64,000 bases of DNA, taken from positions 2,108,001 to 2,172,000 of the forward strand of contig NZ_CP117167.1 of assembly GCF_028596025.1 (NCBI RefSeq), written 5' to 3'. This document shows positions 37,401 through 46,368 of the stretch, piece by piece; the stretch's first letter is position 1, and every line of letters starts with the position of its first letter. Position numbers and translations under genes: made by a program. The stretch comes from Mucilaginibacter jinjuensis. GTDB taxonomy: Bacteria; Bacteroidota; Bacteroidia; Sphingobacteriales; Sphingobacteriaceae. The notes beneath the pieces were generated by a model. That model saw only the letters and a list, made by a program, of their open reading frames with translations. It was not told the DNA's origin and did no database searches.

Positions 37401-37538
37401 CCGGAAGGAAACGGTTATGGTAACCAATTGGCAGGTGCTTCAAGCTTCTCGACAGATGCTTTGGGCCGTGCAGTTACCGTGGGCTTAAGCAACCCGCCTG
37501 CCCGCACTTTCCAAATAGGTGTAAATGCAAAGTTTTAG
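34407..37538 (+). CDS. SusC-family TonB-dependent outer-membrane transporter
   Basis: 1043 residues. Signal peptide ends LYAQS; a carboxypeptidase-regulatory-like domain follows (KITGTVLDEKNNPLIGSTVKL, about 33-110), then the SusC signature DVVVVGYGTQRKKDVTGSV, a plug domain (GPLFVVDGIPFIGG; IDVLKDASAAAIYGSRASGGVI) and a 22-strand-type barrel ending RTFQIGVNAKF. It imports oligosaccharides, here probably xylo-oligosaccharides, with energy from TonB. Paired with susD 26 bases downstream. Confidence 0.96.
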   Translation: MKRQLLKNCLKAMLILISMSLFSLSLYAQSRKITGTVLDEKNNPLIGSTVKLKSGRLTTSTDANGKFSINVPNTETALLITYIGYVDQEVPVNGQSANLQVKLSQSSRSLNDVVVVGYGTQRKKDVTGSVASINSASLQEVPASNVGDQLKGRIAGLDITSTSSAPGAVSQIRLRGERSFATSNSNANNQNGPLFVVDGIPFIGGTLNDINQDDIASIDVLKDASAAAIYGSRASGGVIIITTKRGRTGKAVVSYDGYYGVSHITDEYPVMNGAQYTDFKNQSIAGNTGSSPNSTAYPFTTAELAGIANGTSTDWQKLIYRTGFTTDHQLNISGGNESTQFAISTGYHKEEGIQYGQDFDRGSLRAAIDHTISDRIKVGVTTFQTLTHTNGANLSPLYNTVAISPLTSPYNADGSINVFPMTGSVDQPNRINPLTIRNQYIQNLNRKLYSFNTIYGEVKIIDGLKYRFNAALTYGQNQGNNYLPVSTLYNTATSPTQTSESVANSENYTWLLENILTYDKTFGQKHHITFTGLYSTEKDHSQGLQVYGTGSPADYIQSYNLFLANQVNFSSTNQPTYADRGLISYMARVNYAFEGKYLLTATVRSDGSSVLDPKHQYYTYPAFALGWNIDQEKFMKSLTFVNSLKLRAGYGVTADQNVAPYQILGNLSSNAYNFGSTGQNGYLVTNLASSLKFEHTNNYNLGVDFGLFNSRLTGSVDVYKQKTYDILQVESLPPSNGAGSTTVNAGNSKGQGLEISLSSINIRNAGGFGWTSDFNIAFARSSIVSLHDNLQADVTNGWFVGQPFNVIYDYKKIGIWQTNEAAQAAVYGEKPGQVKVQDVNGDGKINSSDLQILGNYAPKYTAGFTNKFTYKNFDLSFVAFARMGQKVAVTYLGADAGSAGYPFFNQGRVNQVKVNYWTPANPTNDFPRPDANLSGPMYASTLQYRDGSFIKMRSINFGYTVPGRIIKKAGFSSLHIYATCANPFIIYSPLVKDHLGIDPEGNGYGNQLAGASSFSTDALGRAVTVGLSNPPARTFQIGVNAKF

Positions 37539-37564
37539 TCATCAATAATTAAGATAGAAGAGAC

Positions 37565-39343
37565 ATGAAATCATATAAAAAAATAGCTATTCTGTTTACA
37601 GCGCTGGGCACGCTAAGTGTATCCAGCTGTAAAAAGGTATTAGATCAGCAGCCCAAATCAAATATTACGCCCGATTTGCTTGCATCTACCGGTGGTGTAA
37701 TAGGTGGTATTACAGGGGTATATTCGGATTTACGTAACCTCTGGGGTACAGAAGGTTTTCTGTACTATACCAATTTAGGGGTAGACGAAACATTGGCAGG
37801 TGGTGGTGCATCAGCCAGCGGGGTTGATTTTGCCACTTATAAAAACTACACCAATAATATATCAGATGTATACAATGCATTGGGTGGTGTATTCAGCATC
37901 GCTTACCAGGATATTAACACCCTGAACGGCGTATTGCAATACGGCCCGGCCGCCTTTTCTGATGTGCCTACACGTACGGCTTATTTGGCCCAGGCCAAGT
38001 TTTTAAGGGCCTTCTACTACTTTCACCTGGTAGAAACTTTTGGGGCAGTACCATTGCACACCACGTTTATCAATTCGGCCACGCTGACTGATTCACGTGC
38101 GCCGATTGCCGATGTTTACGCACAAATTATTAAAGATTTGACTGAGGCTTCAACAGAGCTTCAAAACAAACCGGGCGATAACAGTTCGCCGTTTACCGGC
38201 CATGCTGCTACAAAGGCAAGTGCTTTATTCCTGCTTTCAAAAGCATACTTAACACGTGGCTGGTCAAGCGCTGCGCAGCCAACAGATTTTCAGAACGCGC
38301 TAACTACGGCCCAAACGCTTATTGCTAACAAGGCTACTTATGGGGTAGATCTGTATGCGAATTATGCCGATGCCTATAACCCTACTAATGATGCAACCAA
38401 TAAAGAAGACCTGTTTGCCATTGAGCACAGCACCGATACCAAATATGGCGATTTTACAGCCGGAGCATCAGGAGGTAAAATTAACGGCTGGGCGTATTTC
38501 TTCAGACCAAATTATCCTACTGTAAACGCTAATTACCCAGCTACAGGCGGTGCCAGTGTGATGACGCGTGATATACCAAATGGCCGTCCGTTTTTCCGCG
38601 TACGCCCTAATGTTGATTATGTGAACAATGTGGCTTTTGCTGATAAAACTAATGATTTCCGTTACTGGAACACTTTCCAAACAACCTGGATTGCCAATAC
38701 AGCAAACGTTACCACGCCGAGAGGTACACTAACAGTAGCTGCAGATACAGCGATATGGATGCCGCCTTATGATCCGGGAGCAGCTAAAAGGGCAGCATTT
38801 AAAGGTATTATTATGTTGCCGCCAAGCATTGCTGCCACCGCTACAGGAACCAATGCTGCGCCAACAACCAATACATTTTTCCCTGCGGTTAAAAAGTTCG
38901 ACGATCCTAACCGCCCGAGTGTGAACGATCCTTCATCCCGCCCGGTGGTGCTGTTACGTTTTTCTGAAATTTATCTGATTGCTGCCGAAGCTGCATTTAA
39001 GATGAACGATAATAATACTGCAGCAACTATGATCAATGTGTTAAGAACCCGTGCTGCTTACAGAACTACCAACATGCCTGCCAATGCCGTTACTAACATG
39101 CAGGTTACACCGGCACAGATCAATATTGATTTTATACTGGATGAGCGTGTGCGCGAACTATATGGCGAATCGTTAAGATGGTGGGATTTAACCCGTACAC
39201 AATCATTAGTGCGCCGTGTAAAACAATATAATGCAGAAGCCGGTCCAAATATTCAGGATTTTATGACATTAAGGCCAATACCGCAAACAGAGATTAACCT
39301 GGTTACGCAGGGAACCCCAATTGCACAAAATCCTGGTTTCTAA
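37565..39343 (+). CDS. SusD-family glycan-binding outer-membrane lipoprotein
   Basis: 592 residues; lipobox SVSSCKKVLDQQP near residue 22. SusD/RagB hallmarks: AQAKFLRAFYYFHLVETFGAVPL, RFSEIYLIAAEAAFKM, FILDERVRELYGESLRWWDLTRT and the terminal IAQNPGF. Surface partner of the SusC gene upstream. It is longer than average SusD because of a loop region around residues 380-470, including VTTPRGTLTVAADTAIWMPP. A hairpin follows. Confidence 0.95.
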   Translation: MKSYKKIAILFTALGTLSVSSCKKVLDQQPKSNITPDLLASTGGVIGGITGVYSDLRNLWGTEGFLYYTNLGVDETLAGGGASASGVDFATYKNYTNNISDVYNALGGVFSIAYQDINTLNGVLQYGPAAFSDVPTRTAYLAQAKFLRAFYYFHLVETFGAVPLHTTFINSATLTDSRAPIADVYAQIIKDLTEASTELQNKPGDNSSPFTGHAATKASALFLLSKAYLTRGWSSAAQPTDFQNALTTAQTLIANKATYGVDLYANYADAYNPTNDATNKEDLFAIEHSTDTKYGDFTAGASGGKINGWAYFFRPNYPTVNANYPATGGASVMTRDIPNGRPFFRVRPNVDYVNNVAFADKTNDFRYWNTFQTTWIANTANVTTPRGTLTVAADTAIWMPPYDPGAAKRAAFKGIIMLPPSIAATATGTNAAPTTNTFFPAVKKFDDPNRPSVNDPSSRPVVLLRFSEIYLIAAEAAFKMNDNNTAATMINVLRTRAAYRTTNMPANAVTNMQVTPAQINIDFILDERVRELYGESLRWWDLTRTQSLVRRVKQYNAEAGPNIQDFMTLRPIPQTEINLVTQGTPIAQNPGF

Positions 39344-39408
39344 CAATAATTTAAAAAGTCTTCGGATATAGTTCCCTGATGTTTTGGGGAAATTAATTGA
39401 TTAGTTTT

Positions 39409-39434
39409 AAATGCCCGGCGTTAGCCGGGCATTT
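39409..39434 (+). terminator. Hairpin after susD
   Basis: AAATGCCCGGC-GTTA-GCCGGGCATTT, a perfect 11-bp stem, but the downstream tract is ATATGG rather than T-rich. The GH10 start is only 22 bases later, so it may be a partial terminator that lowers GH10/GH115 expression relative to susCD. Confidence 0.7.
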
Positions 39435-39456
39435 ATATGGTATTAAAATTTTGTTG

Positions 39457-40539
39457 ATGAAAACATTAAAAGGGCTTTTATTCATTATTCTGTTGCCAGT
39501 AGGATTTAATGCTGTTGCGCAACAAGCAAATCCCACCAAAGGATTAAAGGATTATTACAGTAAATATTTCCCGATAGGGGTAGCTGTATCGCCTTATAAC
39601 ATTAAAGACCCGAAGGAATCAGCTTTGATCCTGAAAGAATTTAACAGCATCACACCTGAGAATGCCATGAAAATGGGGCCGATCCATCCCGAAGAGAACC
39701 GCTATAACTGGAGAGATGCCGATTCGATCGTAGCTTTTGCACAGGCCCATAACATACGTGTTCGTGGCCATAATTTATGCTGGCACGAGCAAACACCGAA
39801 GTGGTTATTTTATGATCAGCAGGGAAATCTCGTTACAAAAGAAGTATTGCTGAAGAGATTAAAGGATCACATCTATACCGTAGTTAACCGCTACAAAGGC
39901 AAAATTTACGCCTGGGATGTAGTGAACGAAGCCATTGATGACGACAGCACAAAGTTTCTTCGGAACTCGCTATGGTACAAGATCTGTGGCGAGGATTTCA
40001 TCTTCAAAGCTTTTCAATACGCACATGAAGCTGATCCCAAAGCGGTTTTATTTTACAATGATTACAATACCGAGCGCCCTGAGAAGCGCGAACGGGTTTA
40101 TAAATTGTTAAAGAAACTGGTGGATGCCAAAGTGCCAATAAATGCAGTCGGTTTGCAGGCACACTGGTCGCTTGATGAACCTACACAGAAAGATCTGATT
40201 GCTACCATTGAACGTTTTTCCTCGCTCGGTCTGAAAGTACAAATCACAGAACTGGATATGTCCGTTTACCCCTGGGAGAAAAACAGACGTGATAAAAGAG
40301 AGGGTGAATCTGATACTTATACTCCCGAAGCAGAGGAAAAACAAGCCGATCAATATGCAATGGTGTTCAAAGTATTCCGCCAGTATAAAAGTGTCATCTC
40401 GGGCGTTACCTTCTGGAATATCTCCGATAAACATACCTGGCTGGATGAATACCCGGTAAAGGGCAGAAAGAATTATCCGCTATTGTTCGACCAAAATCTT
40501 CAACCTAAAAAAGCTTATCAAAGCGTAGTGTCGTTTTAA
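39457..40539 (+). CDS. GH10 endo-1,4-beta-xylanase
   Basis: 360 residues from ATG 39457 (an upstream in-frame TTG crosses the hairpin and is not used). Signal peptide MKTLKGLLFIILLPVGFNAVAQ. GH10 TIM barrel: TPENAMKMGPIHPE, RGHNLCWHEQTPKW, acid/base Glu158 in WDVVNEAIDD, nucleophile Glu265 in QITELDMSVYP, and the late GVTFWNISDKHTWL. No carbohydrate-binding module. Cuts the xylan backbone; GH10 tolerates side groups. GH115 starts 11 bases after it. Confidence 0.96.
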   Translation: MKTLKGLLFIILLPVGFNAVAQQANPTKGLKDYYSKYFPIGVAVSPYNIKDPKESALILKEFNSITPENAMKMGPIHPEENRYNWRDADSIVAFAQAHNIRVRGHNLCWHEQTPKWLFYDQQGNLVTKEVLLKRLKDHIYTVVNRYKGKIYAWDVVNEAIDDDSTKFLRNSLWYKICGEDFIFKAFQYAHEADPKAVLFYNDYNTERPEKRERVYKLLKKLVDAKVPINAVGLQAHWSLDEPTQKDLIATIERFSSLGLKVQITELDMSVYPWEKNRRDKREGESDTYTPEAEEKQADQYAMVFKVFRQYKSVISGVTFWNISDKHTWLDEYPVKGRKNYPLLFDQNLQPKKAYQSVVSF

Positions 40540-40550
40540 ATTATACAAGC

Positions 40551-43103
40551 ATGAAGCTTACTAAAATCTTTTTCCTTTTGGCCATTGCCGTCGCCGGTTC
40601 ATTACAGGTTAATGCACAGGCACCGGGCCATCAATCTTACGTCGCGAATAAAAATGGTATTGGGTATTTTGCATTATCGGCCAATGATAAGGCGGCGCCG
40701 ATTTATACCGGGGATGATGAATACCCCGGTGTAAAGCGGGCAATAAACAGTTTGATGGGCGATGTGCGTTCGGTTACCAGGTCAGCCCCGGCCTTGGTAA
40801 CCGAAACAAAAGGATTGAAGCAGATTGTATTGATCGGTACGTTGGGTAAAAACCCTAAGATAGATCAACTGGTAAAAGAGAATAAGCTGAATGTTACTGA
40901 TATCGCAGGTAAATGGGAAACCTATTTGATCCAAGTAGTACAGAAACCGTTCCCCGGTGTAGATCAGGCACTGGTTATTACCGGGAGTGATAAGCGGGGG
41001 ACGATCTTCGGTATATATGATGTATCAGCCCAAATCGGTATTTCGCCATGGTACTGGTGGGCAGATGTGCCGGTTAAAGAACAAAAAAACTTATACATAC
41101 TACCCGGCAGGCATACTGATGGTACACCGGCTGTAAAATATCGCGGTATTTTTATTAATGATGAAGCACCTGCTTTTTCGGGCTGGACTAAAGAGAAATT
41201 CGGTGGTGTGAATCACAAGATGTATGAGAAAATGTTTGAGCTTATTCTGCGACTTAAGGGTAATTACCTGTGGCCTGCTATGTGGGGTAACGCTTTTAAC
41301 GATGATGATAAATTAAATCCCGTACTGGCCGACGAATATGGCGTAGTTATGGGAACCTCTCACCACGAACCCATGGACCGCGCCCAACAGGAATGGAAAC
41401 GCTACGGCAAAGGGGAGTGGAACTACGAGAAAAACAAAGAGATATTACAAGATTTTTGGCGAAAGGGAATCGAAAACATGGGCACCAAAGAAACCATAGT
41501 AACCGTTGGTATGCGCGGCGATGGCGATATGCCCATGACTGAGGGCAGCAACATTGCCCTGCTGGAAAACATTGTAAAAGATCAGCGTAAAATTATTACT
41601 GATGTTACCGGGAAAGATGCTTCGCAAACCCCACAGATGTGGGCATTATATAAAGAAGTGCAGTCCTACTATGATAAAGGCATGCGTGTGCCCGATGATG
41701 TTACTTTGTTGTTGTGCGATGACAACTGGGGCAATATTCGCAAATTGCCAAGCCTGACAGAGAAGCCCCGCAAAGGTGGCTATGGCATTTACTACCACTT
41801 TGATTATGTAGGTGGCCCACGTAATTACAAATGGCTCAACACAAACCCTATTTCTAAAACATGGGAGCAAATGCACCTGGCTTATGAGTACAATGCCCGC
41901 CAGATTTGGGTTGTAAATGTAGGCGACCTGAAACCAATGGAATTCCCCATCAGTTTCTTTTTAGATTATGCCTGGAACCCAGATAAATGGCCTGCTGAAA
42001 AACTACAGCAGTACAGCGAAGAATGGGCAACGCAGCAATTCGGCGCAGCGCATGCCAAAGAAATTGCCAAAATATTGACTTTATATACGAAATATAATAG
42101 CCGACGAAAGCCAGAGCTATTGGATGAGAACACCTATAGCTTAACCAACTATAACGAATTTACGACAGTGGTAGGGGATTACAATAAGTTGAGAGATGAA
42201 GCCGAAAAACTGGCCACAGTTCTTGATTCGAAGTGCAAAGACTCCTTCTACGAATTAGTATTGCATCCCGTACAGGCATGTGCTAATTTAAATGAGCTTT
42301 ATTTCGAGGTGGCAAAAAACAGGTATTACCTGAAGCAAAAAAATGCAGCTGCAAATGCTGCTGCCGCCCGTGTAAGGGAACTTTTTGCCAAAGACAAAGC
42401 AATTTCGCGCTATTACAATGATACCCTCGCCAACGGTAAATGGAGCCACATGATGGATCAAACGCATATTGGCTATACCTATTGGCAGCAGCCCAACGTT
42501 GATAAAATGCCCGAGGTTGCGGAGATTAACCCGGATAGTGCTAAAACTAACCAGCCCGATCCTGTACTTTCTACCTCACAATACAATGGCTTTATAGCAG
42601 TCGAAGGCGAACATTATAATAAAGCAATACCGGGGCAGGGTATTACATGGAAAATAATACCTCATTACGGTAATACCTTATCCGGCATTACGCCGTGGCC
42701 TGTAACAGCAGCAAGGGTAAAACCGACGGGAAATAGTCCACACCTCGAATACAACATCAGTTTAAAAGATACAGATACTATAGTCGTTACTGCTTATATC
42801 TCGCCCTCTTTAGATTTTAGAAATAAAGATGGCTTGTACTACGCTGTTTCTATAGATAACGAAGAACCGCAAATAGTGAATATCGCTACCAAAGTAGACA
42901 GCCCGGAGTGGGGGATGGCCGTAAGCGATAATATTAGAAAATTGACTACCAAACATCATATCAGCAAAGCTGGCGTACATACCCTTAAATATTGGATGGT
43001 TGACCCCGCAGTGGTTTTACAACGTTTGGTAATAGATACTGGAGGCCTTAAACCAAGTTACCTGGGCCCGCCGGAGAATATGAATATGTTGCTGAGGAAA
43101 TAG
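40551..43103 (+). CDS. GH115 xylan alpha-1,2-glucuronidase
   Basis: 850 residues with a signal peptide ending QVNAQ. Characteristic GH115 blocks: ITGSDKRGTIFGIYDVSAQIGISPWYWWADVP, GIFINDEAPAFSGWTKEKFGG, RLKGNYLWPAMWGNAFNDDD, and MGTSHHEPMDRAQQEW. The C-terminal domain from about 650 (GFIAVEGEHYNKAIPG) is the usual GH115 C-terminal beta module. It removes 4-O-methyl-glucuronate from internal and terminal xylose residues of glucuronoxylan. Transcribed with GH10. Its product explains the mannonate dehydratase and SDR further along. Confidence 0.95.
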   Translation: MKLTKIFFLLAIAVAGSLQVNAQAPGHQSYVANKNGIGYFALSANDKAAPIYTGDDEYPGVKRAINSLMGDVRSVTRSAPALVTETKGLKQIVLIGTLGKNPKIDQLVKENKLNVTDIAGKWETYLIQVVQKPFPGVDQALVITGSDKRGTIFGIYDVSAQIGISPWYWWADVPVKEQKNLYILPGRHTDGTPAVKYRGIFINDEAPAFSGWTKEKFGGVNHKMYEKMFELILRLKGNYLWPAMWGNAFNDDDKLNPVLADEYGVVMGTSHHEPMDRAQQEWKRYGKGEWNYEKNKEILQDFWRKGIENMGTKETIVTVGMRGDGDMPMTEGSNIALLENIVKDQRKIITDVTGKDASQTPQMWALYKEVQSYYDKGMRVPDDVTLLLCDDNWGNIRKLPSLTEKPRKGGYGIYYHFDYVGGPRNYKWLNTNPISKTWEQMHLAYEYNARQIWVVNVGDLKPMEFPISFFLDYAWNPDKWPAEKLQQYSEEWATQQFGAAHAKEIAKILTLYTKYNSRRKPELLDENTYSLTNYNEFTTVVGDYNKLRDEAEKLATVLDSKCKDSFYELVLHPVQACANLNELYFEVAKNRYYLKQKNAAANAAAARVRELFAKDKAISRYYNDTLANGKWSHMMDQTHIGYTYWQQPNVDKMPEVAEINPDSAKTNQPDPVLSTSQYNGFIAVEGEHYNKAIPGQGITWKIIPHYGNTLSGITPWPVTAARVKPTGNSPHLEYNISLKDTDTIVVTAYISPSLDFRNKDGLYYAVSIDNEEPQIVNIATKVDSPEWGMAVSDNIRKLTTKHHISKAGVHTLKYWMVDPAVVLQRLVIDTGGLKPSYLGPPENMNMLLRK

Positions 43104-43113
43104 TAATAGATAA

Positions 43114-43299
43114 TTAGCTGTGGCTCTGCTGCCATCTAAAGTGTGTATTGGTTGTACCTGGAAATTGTACACCTTCTGGTCCAAAATTGATGTTTCCGCT
43201 TTCGATATTATATTCGTTGATGATTTCTATTGTTGGCTTTTTCCACTCCTTTTTGTGGTGATTCTGAAGTGGGGTGTTTAGTGTTGGTTGATTATCCAT
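43114..43299 (-). CDS. 61-residue orphan RiPP-precursor-like peptide
   Basis: Starts at ATG 43299 on the minus strand. The N-terminal half is polar and leader-like, with HHKKEWKKPTIEIINEY, resembling the W-x-K-P-x-I pattern of Bacteroidota RiPP leaders. The second half is Gly/Asn/Pro-rich: from Gly35 (GNINFGPEGVQFPGTTN) a Glu falls exactly at the eighth position, as in the ring of class II lasso peptides. The usual Thr two residues before the core is missing (Glu33), and no maturation enzymes lie in the window. It faces the GH115 gene tail to tail with 10 bases between. The call is tentative. Confidence 0.5.
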   Translation of the reverse strand: MDNQPTLNTPLQNHHKKEWKKPTIEIINEYNIESGNINFGPEGVQFPGTTNTHFRWQQSHS

Positions 43300-43359
43300 G
43301 AATGTATCGGCTTATAAATTAACGAGTTGAAATTAATATTTTTTTAAGGAATTAAAAAA

Positions 43360-43690
43360 ATACTCGCTACCGCAAGTTGAAGACTTGCGATAATACTTCA
43401 GTAAGGTTTCACTTATGAGAGCATAACTTGCGACAGCAACGTCGTGCAAATCTAACCATGCGAGCGGTGGCCTAGACGCAAAAGCGTGGCCGTGTAGTGG
43501 AATGTGCGGTGGAGCTTTTTTGCGTCTTGATCTTTTGGTTACTTTTGGATCAAGCCAAAAGTAACAGCCCAACCCGCGGCGATTGAGCGGGACTGACATT
43601 CATTAAAGCACAACACTTGCATCGTAGTTTCTAAGCTATTAAGGTTACTGCTAATAGGTCGGGGATTGCTTCGTTCCTCGCAATGACGAG
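43360..43690. repeat. Intergenic repeat-rich block (no protein gene)
   Basis: Contains AAGCGTGGCCGTGTAGTGG, a hairpin-like GATCTTTTGGTTACTTTTGGATCAAGCCAAAAGTAAC tract, ACCCGCGGCGATTGAGCGGG, and near 43660 GGATTGCTTCGTTCCTCGCAATGACG, which is itself palindromic. Such segments are common dispersed intergenic repeats in Sphingobacteriaceae. The 88-codon minus-strand ORF across it looks spurious. Confidence 0.65.
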
Positions 43691-43695
43691 CATTT

Positions 43696-44733
43696 TTATT
43701 TCCCTTTCTTCTTCATCGTCGAAGACCTGATAATCAACTTAGGCTTAATGCTGATAATTTTCGGCACCACAACAGTATCGTTATTCTCCATCTCCTGGAA
43801 GTAAAGGTTAGCTATCGTTTTACCCATATAAAAGCTAAACTGATCTATGGTGGTAATAGATGGACTGGTAATCTCCGTAAAATCCTCATTAGAATAGCCG
43901 CAAATGCCCAGTTGTGACGGTACTTTAAAGTTCATATCTGTAGCAACTTCCAATACACCAAGTGCCGAGAAATCGGAAACTGAGGCGAATATGGCATCAG
44001 GTGGTTCTGGTAAACTTAGTAGTTGGCGGGTTCCTTTGGCACCGAGCTCTTTAGTCCAGGTGTTTTCTACAATTAACTCGTCAATTACCGGTATGTTGTG
44101 CTTGGCCAGTGCCTGCAGATACCCCTTCTTACGCTGGCGGAATATATCAACGTTCTGCGGGCCTTCCAGCAAGGCAATGCGTTTGTAACCCTGCTCAATC
44201 ATGTGGTCTACTGCTTCAAAAGAGGCTTGTTCGTTATCGTTAATTACTTTAAGGGTTTCCAGTTCATCGGCCACACGGTCGAACTGGATGAGCTGAATAT
44301 TTTGATCCAACACATTTTGTAAATGTTTGTGGTTATTGCTCTCGATAGAAACCGAGATCACGATACAATCCACATGCTGATTGATCAATGTATTGATTGA
44401 TTGCACTTCTTTTTCATACGATTCGTTCGACTGGCAGATAATCAGGTTATAACCTTGCTTATAAGTTGCATCCTCAATGCCGGCGATAATGTTGGCAAAG
44501 TAGTTCTGATTTATACGCGGAACAACAACACCAATGGTTTTAGATTGACCCTTGCGCAGGTTAGATGCCATCGTATTGCGCTTATAATTAAGCTCTTCTG
44601 CTGTTTTTAAGATCAGCTTCTTGGTGGCTTCATTAACATAGTTGCTGTTGTTAAGCGCACGCGATACAGATGATGGGGTGACATTGAGTTTTTGGGCAAT
44701 GTCATAAATTGTTGTTCTCTTTTTAGGTTTCAT
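43696..44733 (-). CDS. LacI-family transcriptional regulator 1 (probable xylan/xylose regulator)
   Basis: 345 residues. N-terminal LacI helix-turn-helix: TIYDIAQKLNVTPSSVSRALNNSNYVNEATKKLI, hinge NYKRNTMASNLRKGQSKTIGVVVP, then a periplasmic-binding-protein-like sensor domain (FANIIAGIEDATYKQGYNLIICQSN; ISPSITTIDQFSFYMGKTIANL). Divergent from xylB, with the palindrome ACAATCGATTGC in the 114-base gap between them. It probably represses the xylose genes until a xylan-derived sugar binds; ligand is inferred from context. Confidence 0.93.
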   Translation of the reverse strand: MKPKKRTTIYDIAQKLNVTPSSVSRALNNSNYVNEATKKLILKTAEELNYKRNTMASNLRKGQSKTIGVVVPRINQNYFANIIAGIEDATYKQGYNLIICQSNESYEKEVQSINTLINQHVDCIVISVSIESNNHKHLQNVLDQNIQLIQFDRVADELETLKVINDNEQASFEAVDHMIEQGYKRIALLEGPQNVDIFRQRKKGYLQALAKHNIPVIDELIVENTWTKELGAKGTRQLLSLPEPPDAIFASVSDFSALGVLEVATDMNFKVPSQLGICGYSNEDFTEITSPSITTIDQFSFYMGKTIANLYFQEMENNDTVVVPKIISIKPKLIIRSSTMKKKGK

Positions 44734-44768
44734 ATATCAAAAAGTAAAAATGCAAAAAATAAATTTCA

Positions 44769-44780
44769 ACAATCGATTGC
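44769..44780. promoter_or_regulatory. LacI-type operator ACAATCGATTGC between LacI-1 and xylB
   Basis: Centred in the divergent gap. The TTG at its right edge stands 18 bases before TAATTTCG, a fair -33/-7 spacing for the xylB promoter, so a bound repressor would block RNA polymerase. Confidence 0.8.
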
Positions 44781-44847
44781 ATATTCAAAAATTAATTTAA
44801 TTTCGTTGATTACTAATGCAGTTTTAAACCTGTTATAAACCAAAAAT

Positions 44848-46329
44848 ATGTTATTGTTAGGAATCGATATCGGAACTTCGTCTGTTAAGGTTTCTGTTGT
44901 TGACGCAGCTACGCAGCAAGCAGTGGCTACGGCACAATACCCCGATACAGAATCGCCGATAAAGTCGCTGCAGTCGGGCTGGGCAGAGCAATCGCCGTCG
45001 ATGTGGTGGGATCAAACTCAAAAAGCCATCCAAATTGCCAATCAAAGCGGCAGCTATAATCCGCAGGATATTGGCGCTATTGGTATTGCCTACCAAATGC
45101 ATGGTTTGGTACTGGTTGATAAAGATCAAAATGTTTTGCGCGACAGTATTATCTGGTGCGATAGTCGCGCGGTTGAGATAGGCAATAAAGCATTTGAAAC
45201 CATAGGTGAGGAGCATTGCCTCGCACACCTGCTTAATTCGCCAGGAAACTTCACAGCATCAAAACTGGCCTGGGTTAAAGAAAATGAGCCTGAGGTTTAT
45301 GCACAAATAGCCAAGTTTATGCTGCCCGGCGATTTTATCGGTATGAAATTAACCGGTAGTATCACCAGTTCGGTATCATCACTATCAGAAGGCGTTTTCT
45401 ACGATTTTGTAAACGGAACGCTTTCCGAAGATATCATCAATTATTTCGGGTTCAGTAAAGATCTGTTCCCTGAGATACTACCTGTGTTTTCAGAACATGG
45501 CTATGTTACGGAAAAAGTTGCACAATTATTGGGTTTAAAAGCAGGCATTCCGCTTACTTATAAAGCAGGCGATCAGCCTAATAATGCCTTATCGTTAAAT
45601 GTATTGCAACCTGGCGAGGTGGCTGCTACAGCAGGTACATCCGGTGTTATTTATGGTGTGAGTGATGAACTGACTTACGATCAGCAATCGCGTGTAAACA
45701 CCTTCGCCCACGTTAATTATGCCGAAGAGCAGAAACGTTTAGGCGTACTGCTTTGCATCAACGGTACGGGCAGCTTAAACCGCTGGGCTAAAAACTTGTT
45801 TGGCTCGGCCATCAGCTACAAGGAAATGAATGATCTGGCACAAAGTATCCCGGTTGGCAGCGATGGACTGCGCATTTTGCCTTTTGGTAATGGTGCAGAG
45901 CGGATGCTCAATAACAAACTGGTAGGTGTGCATTTTCATAACATCGATCTTAATCTGCATACACAGGCACATATTTTCCGTGCGGTGCAGGAGGGGATAG
46001 CTTTTGCTTTCCGTTACGGGTTGGACATTATGCGTGAGAACGGCATGTCGCCATCTATCATCAGGGCGGGTAAAGCCAACCTATTTTTAAGCGATGTTTT
46101 CGCCCAAAGCTTTGTAAATGTTACGGGCGTACCTGTAGAACTTTATAAAAACGATGGCAGCGTTGGGGCGGCATTAGGTGCAGGCATAGGGGCCAGAACT
46201 TATAAAACAGAGGCTGAAGCTTTTGCCAATATGAAGCCAATTCAGCTGATACAACCTAACGGCGAAAACATGGAAACCATTTACCAGGAGTGGAAAACGC
46301 TGCTAGAACGACAACTCGAGATCTTATAA
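44848..46329 (+). CDS. xylB: Xylulokinase
   Basis: 493 residues, FGGY carbohydrate kinase. N-terminal phosphate motif LLGIDIGTSSVKVSVVD, xylulokinase-typical SGWAEQSPSMWWDQT and IGIAYQMHGLVLVDKD, C-terminal ATP-site segments GTSGVIYGV and VPVELYKNDGSVGAALGAGIGA. It phosphorylates D-xylulose to xylulose-5-phosphate in the cytoplasm. First gene of a xylB-xylA-transporter operon; order and neighbours settle the sugar. Confidence 0.95.
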   Translation: MLLLGIDIGTSSVKVSVVDAATQQAVATAQYPDTESPIKSLQSGWAEQSPSMWWDQTQKAIQIANQSGSYNPQDIGAIGIAYQMHGLVLVDKDQNVLRDSIIWCDSRAVEIGNKAFETIGEEHCLAHLLNSPGNFTASKLAWVKENEPEVYAQIAKFMLPGDFIGMKLTGSITSSVSSLSEGVFYDFVNGTLSEDIINYFGFSKDLFPEILPVFSEHGYVTEKVAQLLGLKAGIPLTYKAGDQPNNALSLNVLQPGEVAATAGTSGVIYGVSDELTYDQQSRVNTFAHVNYAEEQKRLGVLLCINGTGSLNRWAKNLFGSAISYKEMNDLAQSIPVGSDGLRILPFGNGAERMLNNKLVGVHFHNIDLNLHTQAHIFRAVQEGIAFAFRYGLDIMRENGMSPSIIRAGKANLFLSDVFAQSFVNVTGVPVELYKNDGSVGAALGAGIGARTYKTEAEAFANMKPIQLIQPNGENMETIYQEWKTLLERQLEIL

Positions 46330-46368
46330 AAAACATATTATTTACAACGAATCCAATTTTTTTACAAC

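Noticed and set aside
39397..39456. Upstream TTG start for the GH10 xylanase
   Set aside because: The extension reads through a perfect hairpin and destroys the signal peptide that begins at ATG 39457.
43333..43599. 88-codon minus-strand ORF (MSVPLNRRGLGCYFWLDPKV...)
   Set aside because: It is the translation of a dispersed intergenic repeat block, has an unnatural basic/aromatic composition and no promoter or domain.
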